Shown here in pieces: positions 33,657 through 43,034 of a stretch of DNA of 64,000 bases. The notes beneath the pieces were generated by a model. It ran no database searches, was not told the origin of the DNA, and was given only the letters and a program-made list of their open reading frames with translations. This DNA comes from Caproicibacterium amylolyticum (GTDB lineage: Bacteria; Bacillota; Clostridia; Oscillospirales; Acutalibacteraceae). The position numbers and the translations under genes were made by a program. Numbering within the stretch: the first letter of the stretch is position 1; each line of letters opens with the position of its first letter. The stretch spans positions 1,860,001-1,924,000 of the forward strand of contig NZ_CP060696.1 of assembly GCF_014467055.1 (NCBI RefSeq), read 5' to 3'.

Positions 33657-35859
33657 CGAACTGCGGCAGACACCCGCTGATTCTAAGAACTGGCGGAACA
33701 TTGGCTTTGTGGGCTGGCTCAGTTTTTTCCTGAGCATCAGTATTCTGCTGACCATTGCCGGATGTTACTTTGGTCCGCGCGCCGCGGCGGCCATGGGCGG
33801 TTCCTCTTACGAGGATTTGATGCAGGATGACTACAAGAATACCAGCCTTTTCAGAAATTCTGTGGTATCCGGTATTTATTCGATGGCTTATGTAAACGCA
33901 GACGGCAGTTGCTTTGGTGACATTGACGCTCCCTATAGTTATCATTCCTATTTCTCCTCTGACCAAAATCAGGCTATTTTTTCCTGTGCCGCAGTGGAAG
34001 ATGATAAACTGATTTTTCAACATGCCGGAATGAACTATAATGCATTGCTGACCGAAAATTTCCGTACGCAGTCATTTCTGCTGAAAATTACGCTGCAAAA
34101 TTTTAAAGTCACAGATGTAAAAATTCTGCAGGATGGCAACATTCTTAAACCAGAAGCCAGTGAATGGATTTTTAAACTCCGCAATAGTTTGCTTGGCATA
34201 ACAATACCGGATTTTACTGACGAAAACCGTAAAATTACATCTGGGGTAAAATCCGACAAAGGCCGTACTTTCTACTTTACTATCACAGATTCACTTCCCA
34301 GCACCAATGTTTACAGCGCTTATGCTACTGAAAAGCAGCTATACAGAGGCATTACCGAAAATTCTGCTTTGCTAGCATTGGCAGTGCTGTTGCTTGCGGT
34401 CAGCATCCTCTTTTACCCAGGTAAGCAGAAAGGTGACCGTGCCTTTGCTTCCCTTGTAGGACACATTCCGATAGAGATTAAGCTGCTTCTGCTACTAGTG
34501 CTGTATATTTGCCCAATAATGTACTCTACTGGCCATCTGCATATCTTTACCGGTCTCGAAACTCTCCACTTTGCTTTGGTAAATTGCCTGTTTTACCTTT
34601 TGTGGTATGTATGGCTCACCTATTTTGTGGTAAACGATATTCGATACAAAACCTTTGCAAAGCATAGCATTATCCGCCGCCTGTGGCAAACCGCGCACGG
34701 CGCGGTACAGCAGAACAATGTAAAAACACCGCTTGCAAAGCAAATTCAACGCTGGCTGCTGCCGCTTTTCGTTTTGGTAGACATCTGCATGGTGCCATGT
34801 GTACTTTTCTTCGGCCTTTCAGACAACATCTTTGCTACTAGTTCCGGTTATCACCATTTACTGCGCCTTATCTTCTTCGGTGGACTTGCCGCGGCTGTCA
34901 TTTATTTGGAGTACCGCATCTGGAAAAAGTCGAAATTTCTCGGCACACAAATGGCAAAGCTGACGGAACAGATTCGGCTGATTCGCAGCGGTGCACAGCC
35001 GCAGCCAATCCACGTTGGCGGATGCGACCAGCTTTCCGCAGCGGCGTATGACCTGAATGCGGTACAGGACGGCATTGAAGCCGCCGTGAATGAGCGCGTG
35101 CGCAGTGAGCGCATGAAAGTGGAACTGGTGACCAACGTCAGCCATGACCTAAAAACACCGCTGACCTCCATTATTAGCTACGTTGACCTGCTGGGGCAGG
35201 AGGAACTTTCCCCTACTGCCCGCGATTACGTACAGATTCTGGCACAGAAAAGTGACCGGCTCAAGGCTATTGTGCAGGATGTGTTTGACATTTCCAAAGC
35301 GGTCAGCGGCAACCTTGCCGTAAATAATAAAACACTTGACCTTGCAAAGCTTCTGCGCCAAACGCTTGCGGATATGGATGAACAGATTTCGGCGGCACCG
35401 CTCACATTCCGCGTGCAGCTGCCGGAACAGCCGGTATGGATTTACTCAGATGGTGACCGACTGTATCGCGTTTTCCAAAATTTAATTCAAAACGCTGTGC
35501 AGTATTCTTTGGAAAACTCACGGGTGTACATCACGCTGGCGGTTTTGCAGGGATACGCCCACGCAAAAGTGCGCAACACCTCTAAACATGAAATTGGTGA
35601 CGCTCAGGCGCTGCTGGAGCGTTTCACCCGCGGTGACAAAAACCGTACCACAGAGGGCAGCGGCCTTGGCCTATCGATTGCGCAAAGTTTTACACAGGCC
35701 TGCGGCGGCACGTTTTCCGTTTCCGCCCAAGCTGATCTGTTTATAGCCGAAGTTGTTCTGCCACTTGGGCAGGCACCTCAAACAAACAATTCATCCGGTA
35801 CGGTTTTGGAGCCCGTACTGGCCGACAGCCCCAAAAACACAAATACACCTGCTTCTTAA
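33628..35859 (+). CDS. Histidine kinase with multi-helix sensor
   Basis: A 743-residue kinase paired with the regulator before it. One helix (about residues 28-47) is followed by an outer domain of about 200 residues with no family I recognise, then roughly six more hydrophobic segments (about 245-262, 282-300, 308-330, 370-395, 405-430), a linker, and the kinase core: H-box VTNVSHDLKTPLTS with His near 507, N-box NLIQNAVQYS, a weak G1 region, and G2 TTEGSGLGLSIAQ. The TTG start follows a GGTGG-type site. The signal is unknown. Confidence 0.85.
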   Translation: MATKLKKYYDELRQTPADSKNWRNIGFVGWLSFFLSISILLTIAGCYFGPRAAAAMGGSSYEDLMQDDYKNTSLFRNSVVSGIYSMAYVNADGSCFGDIDAPYSYHSYFSSDQNQAIFSCAAVEDDKLIFQHAGMNYNALLTENFRTQSFLLKITLQNFKVTDVKILQDGNILKPEASEWIFKLRNSLLGITIPDFTDENRKITSGVKSDKGRTFYFTITDSLPSTNVYSAYATEKQLYRGITENSALLALAVLLLAVSILFYPGKQKGDRAFASLVGHIPIEIKLLLLLVLYICPIMYSTGHLHIFTGLETLHFALVNCLFYLLWYVWLTYFVVNDIRYKTFAKHSIIRRLWQTAHGAVQQNNVKTPLAKQIQRWLLPLFVLVDICMVPCVLFFGLSDNIFATSSGYHHLLRLIFFGGLAAAVIYLEYRIWKKSKFLGTQMAKLTEQIRLIRSGAQPQPIHVGGCDQLSAAAYDLNAVQDGIEAAVNERVRSERMKVELVTNVSHDLKTPLTSIISYVDLLGQEELSPTARDYVQILAQKSDRLKAIVQDVFDISKAVSGNLAVNNKTLDLAKLLRQTLADMDEQISAAPLTFRVQLPEQPVWIYSDGDRLYRVFQNLIQNAVQYSLENSRVYITLAVLQGYAHAKVRNTSKHEIGDAQALLERFTRGDKNRTTEGSGLGLSIAQSFTQACGGTFSVSAQADLFIAEVVLPLGQAPQTNNSSGTVLEPVLADSPKNTNTPAS

Positions 35860-35890
35860 AAATACACCAATTACAAAGCATATCTTTTTG

Positions 35891-35958
35891 GCACAAAATT
35901 CCGCCCGGCACCGCCCTTTTGAAACATCTTTGGGGTAGTGTGCCGGGCGATTTTGTGC
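35891..35958. terminator. Long hairpin after the sensor kinase gene
   Basis: GCACAAAATTCCGCCCGGCAC (35891-35911, key arms GCACAAAAT and CGCCCGGCAC) pairs with GTGCCGGGCGATTTTGTGC with a two-base bulge. There is no clean T-run; TATAAT directly follows on the plus strand and may serve the next gene. Confidence 0.5.
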
Positions 35959-36016
35959 TATAATAATTTGGAATACGTTCCGTGTGGAAAATTCATGCGG
36001 CGAAAGGACGTGTGCG

Positions 36017-37171
36017 ATGCATAACTTTGGCTCACGTGCAGCTGAATATTTTCGGCGCACTGATAAACTGCTTTGGATTGTCATGCTGGCAATTTCTGCT
36101 TACAGTTTACTGCTGTTAAAAACTGTTCCCAAAACGGGCGGCGGCCGCAGTTTCTTCTCTGTACAGCTGATAGCTATTGTTATTGGTTACATTGGTGCAA
36201 TTATTTTAACTCTGATTGACTACCGCTCAATCAGCAATTACTGGTACTTGGTCGGTGTCTTTTGTATCTTTTTAATTTTGCTGACATTATTTAAAGGCAT
36301 CACCATTGAAGGTTCTGACGGTGTACAGGCAAAGGCATGGCTTGCGATGCCGGGCGGACTGACTTTTCAGTCCAGCGAGCTGGTCAAAATCGGATTTTTA
36401 GTTACCTTTGGCAAGCATTTGGACATGCTTCAGGAGCGGGATGAACTGAACAAGCCGCTGCATGTACTGCTGCTGACCGCGCACGCGCTGATTCCAATGG
36501 GCTTGGTACATTTACAAAAGGATGACGGCACCGCCATTATTTTCGGTTTCATGTTCCTGTTTATGGCTTTTTCCGCAGGCATTAAATTGCGCTATTTTGC
36601 AGCGCTGGGCGGGATAATTGCTGTCATGCTGCCAGTTGCATGGAACTTTGTACTGGCAGACTACCAAAAAACCCGAATGCTGATTTTCCGCCACCCGGAG
36701 ACCGACCCGCAGGGATATGGGCTGCAGCAGCTTGCAGGAAAAATGAGTATTTCCAGCGGTCAGCTGACCGGACGCGGCTTGTTTGTTTCCCCGCGCGTCA
36801 ATTCCAGTGTTGTGCCAGTACAGGAAAGCGACTTCGTTTTCTCAGTGGCAGGTGAGCAGCTTGGTTTTGTTGGCTGTGTAGCGATTATCTTTCTGCTAAT
36901 TACGCTGCTGCTGCTGTGCCTGCGCAACGCACACCGTGCCACTGATTTGCAGGGCAGCAGTATCTGTATGGGCTTCTTCGCTATGGTGTTTGCGCAGACG
37001 CTGTTTAACCTTGGGATGTGCCTCAACCTGCTGCCAGTTATGGGCGTAACGCTGCCGTTTTTCAGTTACGGTGGTTCCTCCGTGATGTGCCTGTACTTCG
37101 GCTTTGGATTGGTACAAAGCGTGATGATTCACCGCGAAGACGGCCGCAACAGTCGACGGCTGTTTGAATAA
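36017..37171 (+). CDS. RodA/FtsW-family SEDS protein
   Basis: A 384-residue membrane protein of the SEDS peptidoglycan glycosyltransferases, with about ten helices. Markers are the GVQAKAWLAMPGGLTFQSSELVKIGFLV region, HLQKDDGTAIIFGFMFLFMAF (with the conserved Asp), the ADYQKTRMLIFRHPETDPQGYGLQQ loop, ESDFVFSVAGEQLGFVG, and the C-terminal LPFFSYGGSS. It is closer to RodA than FtsW in length. No penicillin-binding protein gene is adjacent. The ATG at 36017 follows AAAGGA by 8 bases. Confidence 0.9.
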   Translation: MHNFGSRAAEYFRRTDKLLWIVMLAISAYSLLLLKTVPKTGGGRSFFSVQLIAIVIGYIGAIILTLIDYRSISNYWYLVGVFCIFLILLTLFKGITIEGSDGVQAKAWLAMPGGLTFQSSELVKIGFLVTFGKHLDMLQERDELNKPLHVLLLTAHALIPMGLVHLQKDDGTAIIFGFMFLFMAFSAGIKLRYFAALGGIIAVMLPVAWNFVLADYQKTRMLIFRHPETDPQGYGLQQLAGKMSISSGQLTGRGLFVSPRVNSSVVPVQESDFVFSVAGEQLGFVGCVAIIFLLITLLLLCLRNAHRATDLQGSSICMGFFAMVFAQTLFNLGMCLNLLPVMGVTLPFFSYGGSSVMCLYFGFGLVQSVMIHREDGRNSRRLFE

Positions 37172-37213
37172 GGGACAAACAGCGACCAAAACTTTTTTCT
37201 GAAAAAATTATAT

Positions 37214-37265
37214 AAAAATCCGCTTCATGCAAAACGCAGTAGCTTTGCTTAAAGCGGATTTTTTA
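37214..37265. terminator. Bidirectional terminator of rodA-like and ispE genes
   Basis: AAAATCCGCTT pairs with AAGCGGATTTTTT around a loop with a secondary stem; T-runs exist on both strands. It separates two converging genes. Confidence 0.82.
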
Positions 37266-37280
37266 TAGTCAAAACATTTA

Positions 37281-38162
37281 TCAGAGCAGCGAAAGCTGCT
37301 TCTGTGGTGTACACAAAAAGCTGCAGGGGCAGTTCTGGCGTAAGGTCTGAAACGCTGCTTCTGCCTTTTCTTTCGTATCAAACAGTCCAAAAACTGCCGA
37401 GCCGGAACCGGTCATGCAGGCACCCAGCGCACCGGCCCGCCGGAGCTGCTGCTTTAAATTCTGTATCTGCGACAAATTGACAACCGCTTCAAAAGCATTG
37501 CCGAACGCTTTACCAAGCTCCTGCAGACTGTTCATCTGCAGTGCCGCAAGAACACCGGGCGTATATGGTTCCGGTAAAGCTGCCGTCTCATCGGCGCGGC
37601 GGTACGCCTGTGCGGTATCTACGCCAACCGGTGGCTTGCATACCACAAACCAGCACGGCGGCAGGGATTCGAGCGACGTCAGCACTTCTCCGATTCCCTC
37701 CGCAAGCGCTGTTCCGCCCTGCACACAGAACGGTACATCCGCACCAAGGGTTTCTGCCATCTTATACAATGTTTCTGCGGGAAGCGAATGCTGATAAAGC
37801 CGACACAGGCCACGCAGAGCAGCGGCGGCATCCGCACTTCCGCCGCCCATACCAGCCTGACTCGGAATATGCTTTTCAACTAAAATCGTCACGTTCCTAT
37901 CCGGCTCATCGGTTAGCTCAAAGAAAGCCTGCGCCGCGCGATACACAAGGTTGTCCTTTCCTTCCGGTGCCGCGGGGTTGCCGGACAGGATCCGGCTCTG
38001 GGCACAGTGCACCTGCAAACCGCCGGGCACACGCTCAAAAGCAAGCGTATCACACAAAGAAACACTTACGTTAACCATGCGCAGCAGATGGTACCCGTCC
38101 GCACGCTTTCCTGTAATGTCCAGTGCCAGATTCAGCTTTGCAAATGCGGGTTCTATCAGCAC
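37281..38162 (-). CDS. ispE: 4-Diphosphocytidyl-2-C-methyl-D-erythritol kinase
   Basis: A 293-residue GHMP kinase of the MEP isoprenoid pathway. It has AFAKLNLALDITGKRADGYHLL at the start, the ATP-binding glycine loop PSQAGMGGGSADAAAAL, GADVPFCVQGGTA, and the C-terminal GACMTGSGSAVFGLF. The start is GTG, 6 bases after AAGGAGG. It is the last gene of the Lrp-aminotransferase-ispE unit. Confidence 0.95.
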   Translation of the reverse strand: MLIEPAFAKLNLALDITGKRADGYHLLRMVNVSVSLCDTLAFERVPGGLQVHCAQSRILSGNPAAPEGKDNLVYRAAQAFFELTDEPDRNVTILVEKHIPSQAGMGGGSADAAAALRGLCRLYQHSLPAETLYKMAETLGADVPFCVQGGTALAEGIGEVLTSLESLPPCWFVVCKPPVGVDTAQAYRRADETAALPEPYTPGVLAALQMNSLQELGKAFGNAFEAVVNLSQIQNLKQQLRRAGALGACMTGSGSAVFGLFDTKEKAEAAFQTLRQNCPCSFLCTPQKQLSLL

Positions 38163-38173
38163 GGAAATCCTCC

Positions 38174-39358
38174 TTATAATGTATCAGCGTGATGATTCTG
38201 TACAAAATGGCCGATGCGGGAAAGTGCTTCTGTAATATGTTTGATGCTATAGGAATAGGAAACGCGCACAAAGCCTTCGCCGCAGTCGCCAAATGCAGAG
38301 CCGGGAACTACTGCAACATGTTCTTCCTGAATCAGTTTTTCACAAAAATCGTCGCTGGTCAGACCAGTGGAACGAATGCATGGGAAAATATAGAACGCGC
38401 CTTCCGGCTCAAAGCAAGTAAGTCCCAATTCGTTAAAACCGTCCACAATCAAACGGCGGCGCATATCATACTGTTCACGCATATAAGCGCTGTCGTTGTC
38501 ACCATTTTTCATGGCTTCCACCGCCGCGAGCTGACTCATGGTCGGTGCGCTCATAATTGCATACTGGTGCAGCTTGGTCATCTGTTTAATAATAGGGGCC
38601 GGGCCAAGCGCGTAACCCAAACGCCAGCCGGTCATAGCAAACGCTTTGGAAAAGCCGTTAATGACAATCGTGCGTTCCTTCATATCCGGAATCGCCGCAA
38701 ATGAAACATGGCGTGTGTCACCGTAAGTCAGTTCACTATAAATTTCATCGGAAAGCACCATGATATCTGTACTCCGGAGAACGTCTGCAATCGCATTCAG
38801 ATGTTCGCGGCGCATCACCGCACCGGTCGGGTTGTTCGGATACGGCAAAACCAGCAGCTTGGTTTTGGGCGTAATTGCTGCTTTTAACTCCTCCGGCGTC
38901 AGCCGGAAGCTGTTTTTCGCCTTGGTTTCAATAATGACCGGCACACCGCCAGCCATTTCCGTCAGCGGCTGGTAACAGACAAAACTTGGCTGCGGAATCA
39001 GCACTTCATCGCCGGGCTGAATCAGGCAGCGCATGCAGCCGTCGATTGCTTCACTGCCGCCGACTGTAACCAGACATTCCGTTTTTGGTTCATATTCTAA
39101 GCGGTAATGATGGGCAAACCAGCGGCAGATTTCCTCACGCAGCTCAATAAAGCCGCGGTTTGGGCTGTACCAGGTTTTTCCGTCCTCCAAAGATTGGATG
39201 CCCGCCTGCCGAATGTGCCATGGCGTAACAAAATCGGGCTCGCCGATAGAAAGGGAAATGACATCTTCCATTTCGTTTGCAATATCAAAAAATTTCCGGA
39301 TGCCGGAGGGCTTCAGCGCCTGTATCTCCGGATTAAGCCGGTTGGAATACTCAATCAC
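38174..39358 (-). CDS. PLP-dependent class I/II aminotransferase
   Basis: A 394-residue fold-type I aminotransferase. It has ISLSIGEPDFVTP, the VTVGGSEAIDGCMRC cofactor region, LPYPNNPTGAVM, VLSDEIYSELTYG and the Schiff-base lysine in INGFSKAFAMTGWRLGY. The family includes aspartate and aromatic/branched-chain transaminases; substrate not determined. The GTG start follows GGAGGG by 9 bases, and the first 8 bases overlap the Lrp-type gene, an arrangement widespread in Firmicutes that suggests regulation by the partner. Confidence 0.9.
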   Translation of the reverse strand: MIEYSNRLNPEIQALKPSGIRKFFDIANEMEDVISLSIGEPDFVTPWHIRQAGIQSLEDGKTWYSPNRGFIELREEICRWFAHHYRLEYEPKTECLVTVGGSEAIDGCMRCLIQPGDEVLIPQPSFVCYQPLTEMAGGVPVIIETKAKNSFRLTPEELKAAITPKTKLLVLPYPNNPTGAVMRREHLNAIADVLRSTDIMVLSDEIYSELTYGDTRHVSFAAIPDMKERTIVINGFSKAFAMTGWRLGYALGPAPIIKQMTKLHQYAIMSAPTMSQLAAVEAMKNGDNDSAYMREQYDMRRRLIVDGFNELGLTCFEPEGAFYIFPCIRSTGLTSDDFCEKLIQEEHVAVVPGSAFGDCGEGFVRVSYSYSIKHITEALSRIGHFVQNHHADTL

Positions 39359-39836
39359 AGGAAAGGTCCCTCCTCCCGTCCGTCTCCTCGGCGGCGTTCA
39401 TAATAATGCCGTCTGCCTTGTAGCGGGTCAGGACGAAGTGCGTGGCTGTAGAAAGAACGCTGTCCAGTGTAGAAAGACGGCGCATTACGAACATGGCAAC
39501 TTCCTGCATGGTGCTGCCGTGGATAATGACGGCAAGGTCATAGCCGCCGGAAACTAGGTAAACGCTGTCCACTTCCGGCAAGCTCATGATTTTATTGGCA
39601 ATTTCATCAAAGCCGCGTTCACGTTTCGGGGACACGCGCAGTTCAATAATAGCAATGGCGTTGTTGCCATCCACCTTTTCCCAGTTGATAATTGCCTTGT
39701 AGCCGCGAATTACGCCATTCTTTTCATATTCGGTAATGGCGTTGCTTACATTTTCCTCAGTTTCATTGAGCATAACGGCCAGCTGTTTGGTTGTAAGCCG
39801 GGCGTTTTCATTCAGCAGTGTCAGAAGTCTATCCAT
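39351..39836 (-). CDS. Lrp/AsnC-family transcription regulator
   Basis: A 161-residue regulator with an N-terminal helix-turn-helix (LLTLLNENARLTTKQLAVMLNETEENVSNAITEYEKNGVI, shown in its main parts LTTKQLAVML and VSNAITEYEK) and a C-terminal ligand-binding RAM/ACT-like domain (VYLVSGGYDLAVIIHG). It lies upstream of and overlaps the aminotransferase gene and probably senses an amino acid. The ATG at 39836 is 8 bases after GAGGAG; the ATG three codons earlier is too close. Confidence 0.92.
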   Translation of the reverse strand: MDRLLTLLNENARLTTKQLAVMLNETEENVSNAITEYEKNGVIRGYKAIINWEKVDGNNAIAIIELRVSPKRERGFDEIANKIMSLPEVDSVYLVSGGYDLAVIIHGSTMQEVAMFVMRRLSTLDSVLSTATHFVLTRYKADGIIMNAAEETDGRRDLSCD

Positions 39837-39916
39837 TGCATTCACTCCTCATACATATTTCCCGAGCAAAAAGCTGCACGGACTTTGTTTTTTACAAATT
39901 TACTCTATCATAACAC

Positions 39917-39936
39917 AAAACCCCGCAAAGCGGGGT
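39917..39936 (-). terminator. Terminator of the PHP phosphatase gene
   Basis: A tight hairpin ACCCCGC-AAA-GCGGGGT (39920-39936) is followed on the minus strand by TTTTGTG. Confidence 0.75.
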
Positions 39937-39988
39937 GATTTTTTGCAGAATCTTACGAGAATTTTCGGTTTGCCGAACAAAGTCCATA

Positions 39989-40804
39989 CTATGAAATAGG
40001 ATACATGTCTGGCTCGCGGCCGGTGTAAACCGCAAAGTGTGTAAAGCCCAACTTTTCCAAAAGCCGCAGGCCATCTTCGATTCCGCTGCCAATGTCGCCC
40101 CACCGGTGGGCATCACTGCCCAAGGTGACGCGCTTACCGCCAAGCTCCCGGTAACGTTCCAAAATCGGCCTGTCCGGCAAAGTTGTGCCGATACGCTGGC
40201 GCAGACCGCTGGTGTTTACCTCCAGGCTTTTGCCCTGCCGAATCAGTTCCTGCAGCACAGCATCAATTTCCTGCTTGTATGGTTCGTAGCTGATTTCCAT
40301 GTTGTTATGTTCACCGTGCGTGTAACGCCACGGATAGGTCATGTGTGCAAGCGAATCGAACTTTCCCCACCGCACCATTTCTAACATTTCTGCAAAATAC
40401 TGATGCAGCAGCTCATGAATATTACACTTTGTGTAGTCTAAATCATAAAAATCAGGTGTATCCTTTATATTGTGGATACTGGCAAGCACAAAATCATAGT
40501 CACACAGGGAAAGTGCCTCTTCCGAAGCAGAATGATCCTGCAGCGGCTGGCCCAGCTCAATGCCTGCGCGAACGTGCAGTCTGCCGCGGAAAGCAGCAGC
40601 AGCCTTGCGTGCTTCAAAGTAAGACTGAAGCACCACTTTGTTGTAGCCTTTGTCCCAATATTCATTACATTCACAGTGGTCGGTCACTGTCAGGGAAAAA
40701 AGGCCCTGACGCACCGCACTGTCACACAGCATCATGGCGGAATCCTGCCCGTCAAAGCTGCAGTCCGTGTGGCAGTGTGAATCTGACATATAACGATACC
40801 GCAT
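39989..40804 (-). CDS. PHP-domain histidinol-phosphatase (HisJ/HisK type)
   Basis: A 271-residue PHP-superfamily phosphoesterase. Metal-binding motifs are SDSHCHTDCSFDG near the N-terminus, VTDHCECNEYW, GIELGQ, LASIHNI, SLAHMTYPWRY and GSDAHRW near the C-terminus. This set matches histidinol-phosphatases of the HisJ family, which remove phosphate from histidinol phosphate in histidine biosynthesis. No other his gene is nearby, so the substrate is inferred. GAGGAGG precedes the ATG. Confidence 0.87.
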   Translation of the reverse strand: MRYRYMSDSHCHTDCSFDGQDSAMMLCDSAVRQGLFSLTVTDHCECNEYWDKGYNKVVLQSYFEARKAAAAFRGRLHVRAGIELGQPLQDHSASEEALSLCDYDFVLASIHNIKDTPDFYDLDYTKCNIHELLHQYFAEMLEMVRWGKFDSLAHMTYPWRYTHGEHNNMEISYEPYKQEIDAVLQELIRQGKSLEVNTSGLRQRIGTTLPDRPILERYRELGGKRVTLGSDAHRWGDIGSGIEDGLRLLEKLGFTHFAVYTGREPDMYPIS

Positions 40805-40989
40805 TTTTTGCCTCCTCTCTGTTTCCGCCGGAAAATACCGCAGCGGTGGAAATAGAAACTACCCGCAGTTTGTTGCTGCAGGCAAAATACCGTATTTATA
40901 TTGTAACATATTGGTTCAAGGAATCCTACAGCTAAGGTTCACGTTTCGCCGCACCGCCTGCGAAATATTTTGAACACTTTGACAAGGCA

Positions 40990-41018
40990 TTGACAAGACT
41001 GTGAAACTCGTTCATAAT
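40990..41018 (+). promoter_or_regulatory. Promoter of the ACT-PFL pair
   Basis: TTGACA (40990-40995), 17 bases, CATAAT (41013-41018). The start of transcription would be about 50 bases before the ACT gene. A second TTTGACA-like copy lies just upstream. Confidence 0.8.
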
Positions 41019-41071
41019 ATGTTTATATTATTTTGCGCAGTAAAGCGCAACAAAAACCGGAGGAAAATAAT

Positions 41072-41341
41072 ATGCGTGCTGTCATAACCGTTCTTGGCAA
41101 AGACATGGTCGGTATTTTGGCCAAAGTTTCTGCCATCTGTGCCGAAAACAGTGTAAACGTCGTGGAAGTTACTCAGTCCGTTCTGCAGGACTTGTTTGCC
41201 ATGATTATGCTGGTAGATATTTCCACAAGCAAAGTTCCCTTCAGCCAGCTTTCCGACACCTTTGTCGCACTTGGTGAAAAGGAAGGACTGACCATTCACG
41301 TTATGCACGAGGATATTTTTAATTCCATGCACAAAATTTGA
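41072..41341 (+). CDS. ACT-domain protein (UPF0237)
   Basis: An 89-residue stand-alone ACT domain: [25 protein letters not shown], then [26 protein letters not shown] domains bind amino acids or other small ligands and regulate enzymes. It is paired with the PFL-family gene 29 bases downstream, a pairing conserved across Firmicutes with unknown role. The ATG at 41072 follows GGAGGAAA; the longer ORF has no ribosome site. Confidence 0.9.
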   Translation: MRAVITVLGKDMVGILAKVSAICAENSVNVVEVTQSVLQDLFAMIMLVDISTSKVPFSQLSDTFVALGEKEGLTIHVMHEDIFNSMHKI

Positions 41342-41370
41342 TATTTTCAAAAGATTGGGACGGTGAGAAC

Positions 41371-42729
41371 ATGATTGATACCCATGATATACTGGAAACA
41401 GTCCAGATGATTGACAATGAAAATCTGGATATTCGCACAATTACAATGGGCATTTCCCTGTTGGACTGCATTGACAGTGACCCGGACCGCGCCTGCGACA
41501 AGATTTACGACAAAATCTGCCGCTATGCCGGCAAACTGGTGCAAACCGGCGAAGACATCAGCAAGGATTACGGCATTCCAATCATTAACAAGCGCATTTC
41601 GGTAACGCCGATTGCCATGATTGCCGGTGCCTGCCCAGGCCGCGACCCAGTACGTTTTGCAAAGACGCTGGACCGCGCCGCAAAAGAAGTCGGTGTGGAT
41701 TTGATTGGCGGTTACTCCGCGCTGGTTCAGAAAGGCTTTGCACCCGGTGACTACGCACTAATTGAAAGCATCCCGCAGGCACTTGCCGAAACTGAACGTG
41801 TCTGCTCCAGTGTCAACGTCGGTACCACAAAAGCCGGCATCAACATGGACGCTGTAAAAAAGATGGGGCAGATTGTTGTGCGGACATCTAAAGCAACCGC
41901 AGATCAGGGCTGCATTGGCCCTTCCAAGCTGGTCATCTTCTGCAACGCTCCGGAGGACAACCCCTTTATGGCCGGTGCATTCCACGGCACCGGTGAACCG
42001 GACTGTGTCATTAACGTTGGTGTTTCCGGCCCAGGCGTTGTGCGTGCGGCTCTGCACAAATGTCCGGACAGTGACCTGAGCGAAGTCGCCGACATCATTA
42101 AAAAGACGGCTTTTAAAATCACCCGCATGGGGCAGTTGGTTGCACAGGAAGCCAGCCGTCGGCTGTGCGTACCCTTTGGCATAGTTGATTTGTCACTGGC
42201 ACCGACCCCTGCCGTGGGCGATTCGGTTGCTTATATTCTTGAGGAAATGGGTTTGGAAAGCTGTGGTGCCCACGGCACTACCGCCTGCCTTGCCCTGCTG
42301 AATGATGCCGTGAAAAAGGGCGGCATTATGGCAAGTTCTCATGTTGGCGGCCTTTCCGGCGCGTTTATTCCGGTTTCCGAGGATGCGGGTATGATTAATG
42401 CCGCTAAGTGCGGTTCACTGTCTATCACCAAACTGGAAGCCATGACCTGCGTGTGCAGCGTTGGATTGGATATGATTGCCATTCCCGGTGACACTTCTGC
42501 AGATATTATTTCCGGTATTATTGCGGATGAAGCGGCAATCGGCATGGTGAATTTGAAAACCACCGCTGTGCGTGTCATCCCCGCTCTAGGGAAAAAAGCC
42601 GGTGACGACCTGAACTTTGGCGGATTGTTCGGCCACAGCCCAGTTATGGAAGTAAACCCGTGGTCTCCCAAAAAATTCATTGACCGCGGCGGACGTTTGC
42701 CTGCTCCTATGCAAAGTTTGAAAAACTGA
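41371..42729 (+). CDS. PFL-family protein (UPF0210)
   Basis: A 452-residue protein of the UPF0210/DUF711 family, remotely related to pyruvate formate-lyase barrels. Markers are [66 protein letters not shown], and [33 protein letters not shown] at the end (partly quoted). It has no recognised glycyl-radical motif. Function unknown; the ACT protein before it is presumed its regulator. The ATG at 41371 is preceded by GGTGAG. Confidence 0.9.
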   Translation: MIDTHDILETVQMIDNENLDIRTITMGISLLDCIDSDPDRACDKIYDKICRYAGKLVQTGEDISKDYGIPIINKRISVTPIAMIAGACPGRDPVRFAKTLDRAAKEVGVDLIGGYSALVQKGFAPGDYALIESIPQALAETERVCSSVNVGTTKAGINMDAVKKMGQIVVRTSKATADQGCIGPSKLVIFCNAPEDNPFMAGAFHGTGEPDCVINVGVSGPGVVRAALHKCPDSDLSEVADIIKKTAFKITRMGQLVAQEASRRLCVPFGIVDLSLAPTPAVGDSVAYILEEMGLESCGAHGTTACLALLNDAVKKGGIMASSHVGGLSGAFIPVSEDAGMINAAKCGSLSITKLEAMTCVCSVGLDMIAIPGDTSADIISGIIADEAAIGMVNLKTTAVRVIPALGKKAGDDLNFGGLFGHSPVMEVNPWSPKKFIDRGGRLPAPMQSLKN

Positions 42730-42733
42730 ATTG

Positions 42734-42779
42734 AAAGCAGCTGCATTGGTATTTGTTACCGATCAGCTGCTTTTTTATA
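42734..42779 (+). terminator. Terminator of the ACT-PFL operon
   Basis: AAAGCAGCTG pairs with CAGCTGCTTT (42734-42743 and 42764-42773) with TTTTTTA at the end. Confidence 0.88.
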
Positions 42780-42810
42780 CTGTATATCATTCTTGTGTAG
42801 AAGTTACGTG

Positions 42811-42843
42811 TATGCATTCATAACTATAATTTATGAATGCATA
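42811..42843. repeat. AT-rich 13-bp perfect inverted repeat
   Basis: TATGCATTCATAA and TTATGAATGCATA are exact inverse copies around a 7-base loop CTATAAT. There is no T-run, so it is not a plain terminator. It lies in the 305-bp gap before the V-ATPase operon, which otherwise holds the PFL terminator and the promoter below. Confidence 0.6.
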
Positions 42844-42965
42844 ATTTAATTTCATCCTTTTATTCTTCTCCTGCCGAAATTTTGTAGTAAAAGTCGATAA
42901 GAATTAGTTAAACAACTGAAACTGGATTTTCGTTCACAGTTTAGAAACAAATCGGTATGAAAGAG

Positions 42966-43009
42966 TGATATAATGCTGGGATGAGCGTAACCTATATAAT
43001 AAGTATAGG
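42966..43009 (+). promoter_or_regulatory. Extended minus-10 promoter and inverted repeat of the V-ATPase operon
   Basis: TGATATAAT (42966-42974) is an extended minus-10 with consensus TATAAT; no minus-35 is evident. Just downstream CCTATA (42991) and TATAGG (43004) form an inverted repeat that could be a leader hairpin or operator. Confidence 0.5.
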
Positions 43010-43034
43010 ACCAACAAGCTAGGAGGCGCTGTTC

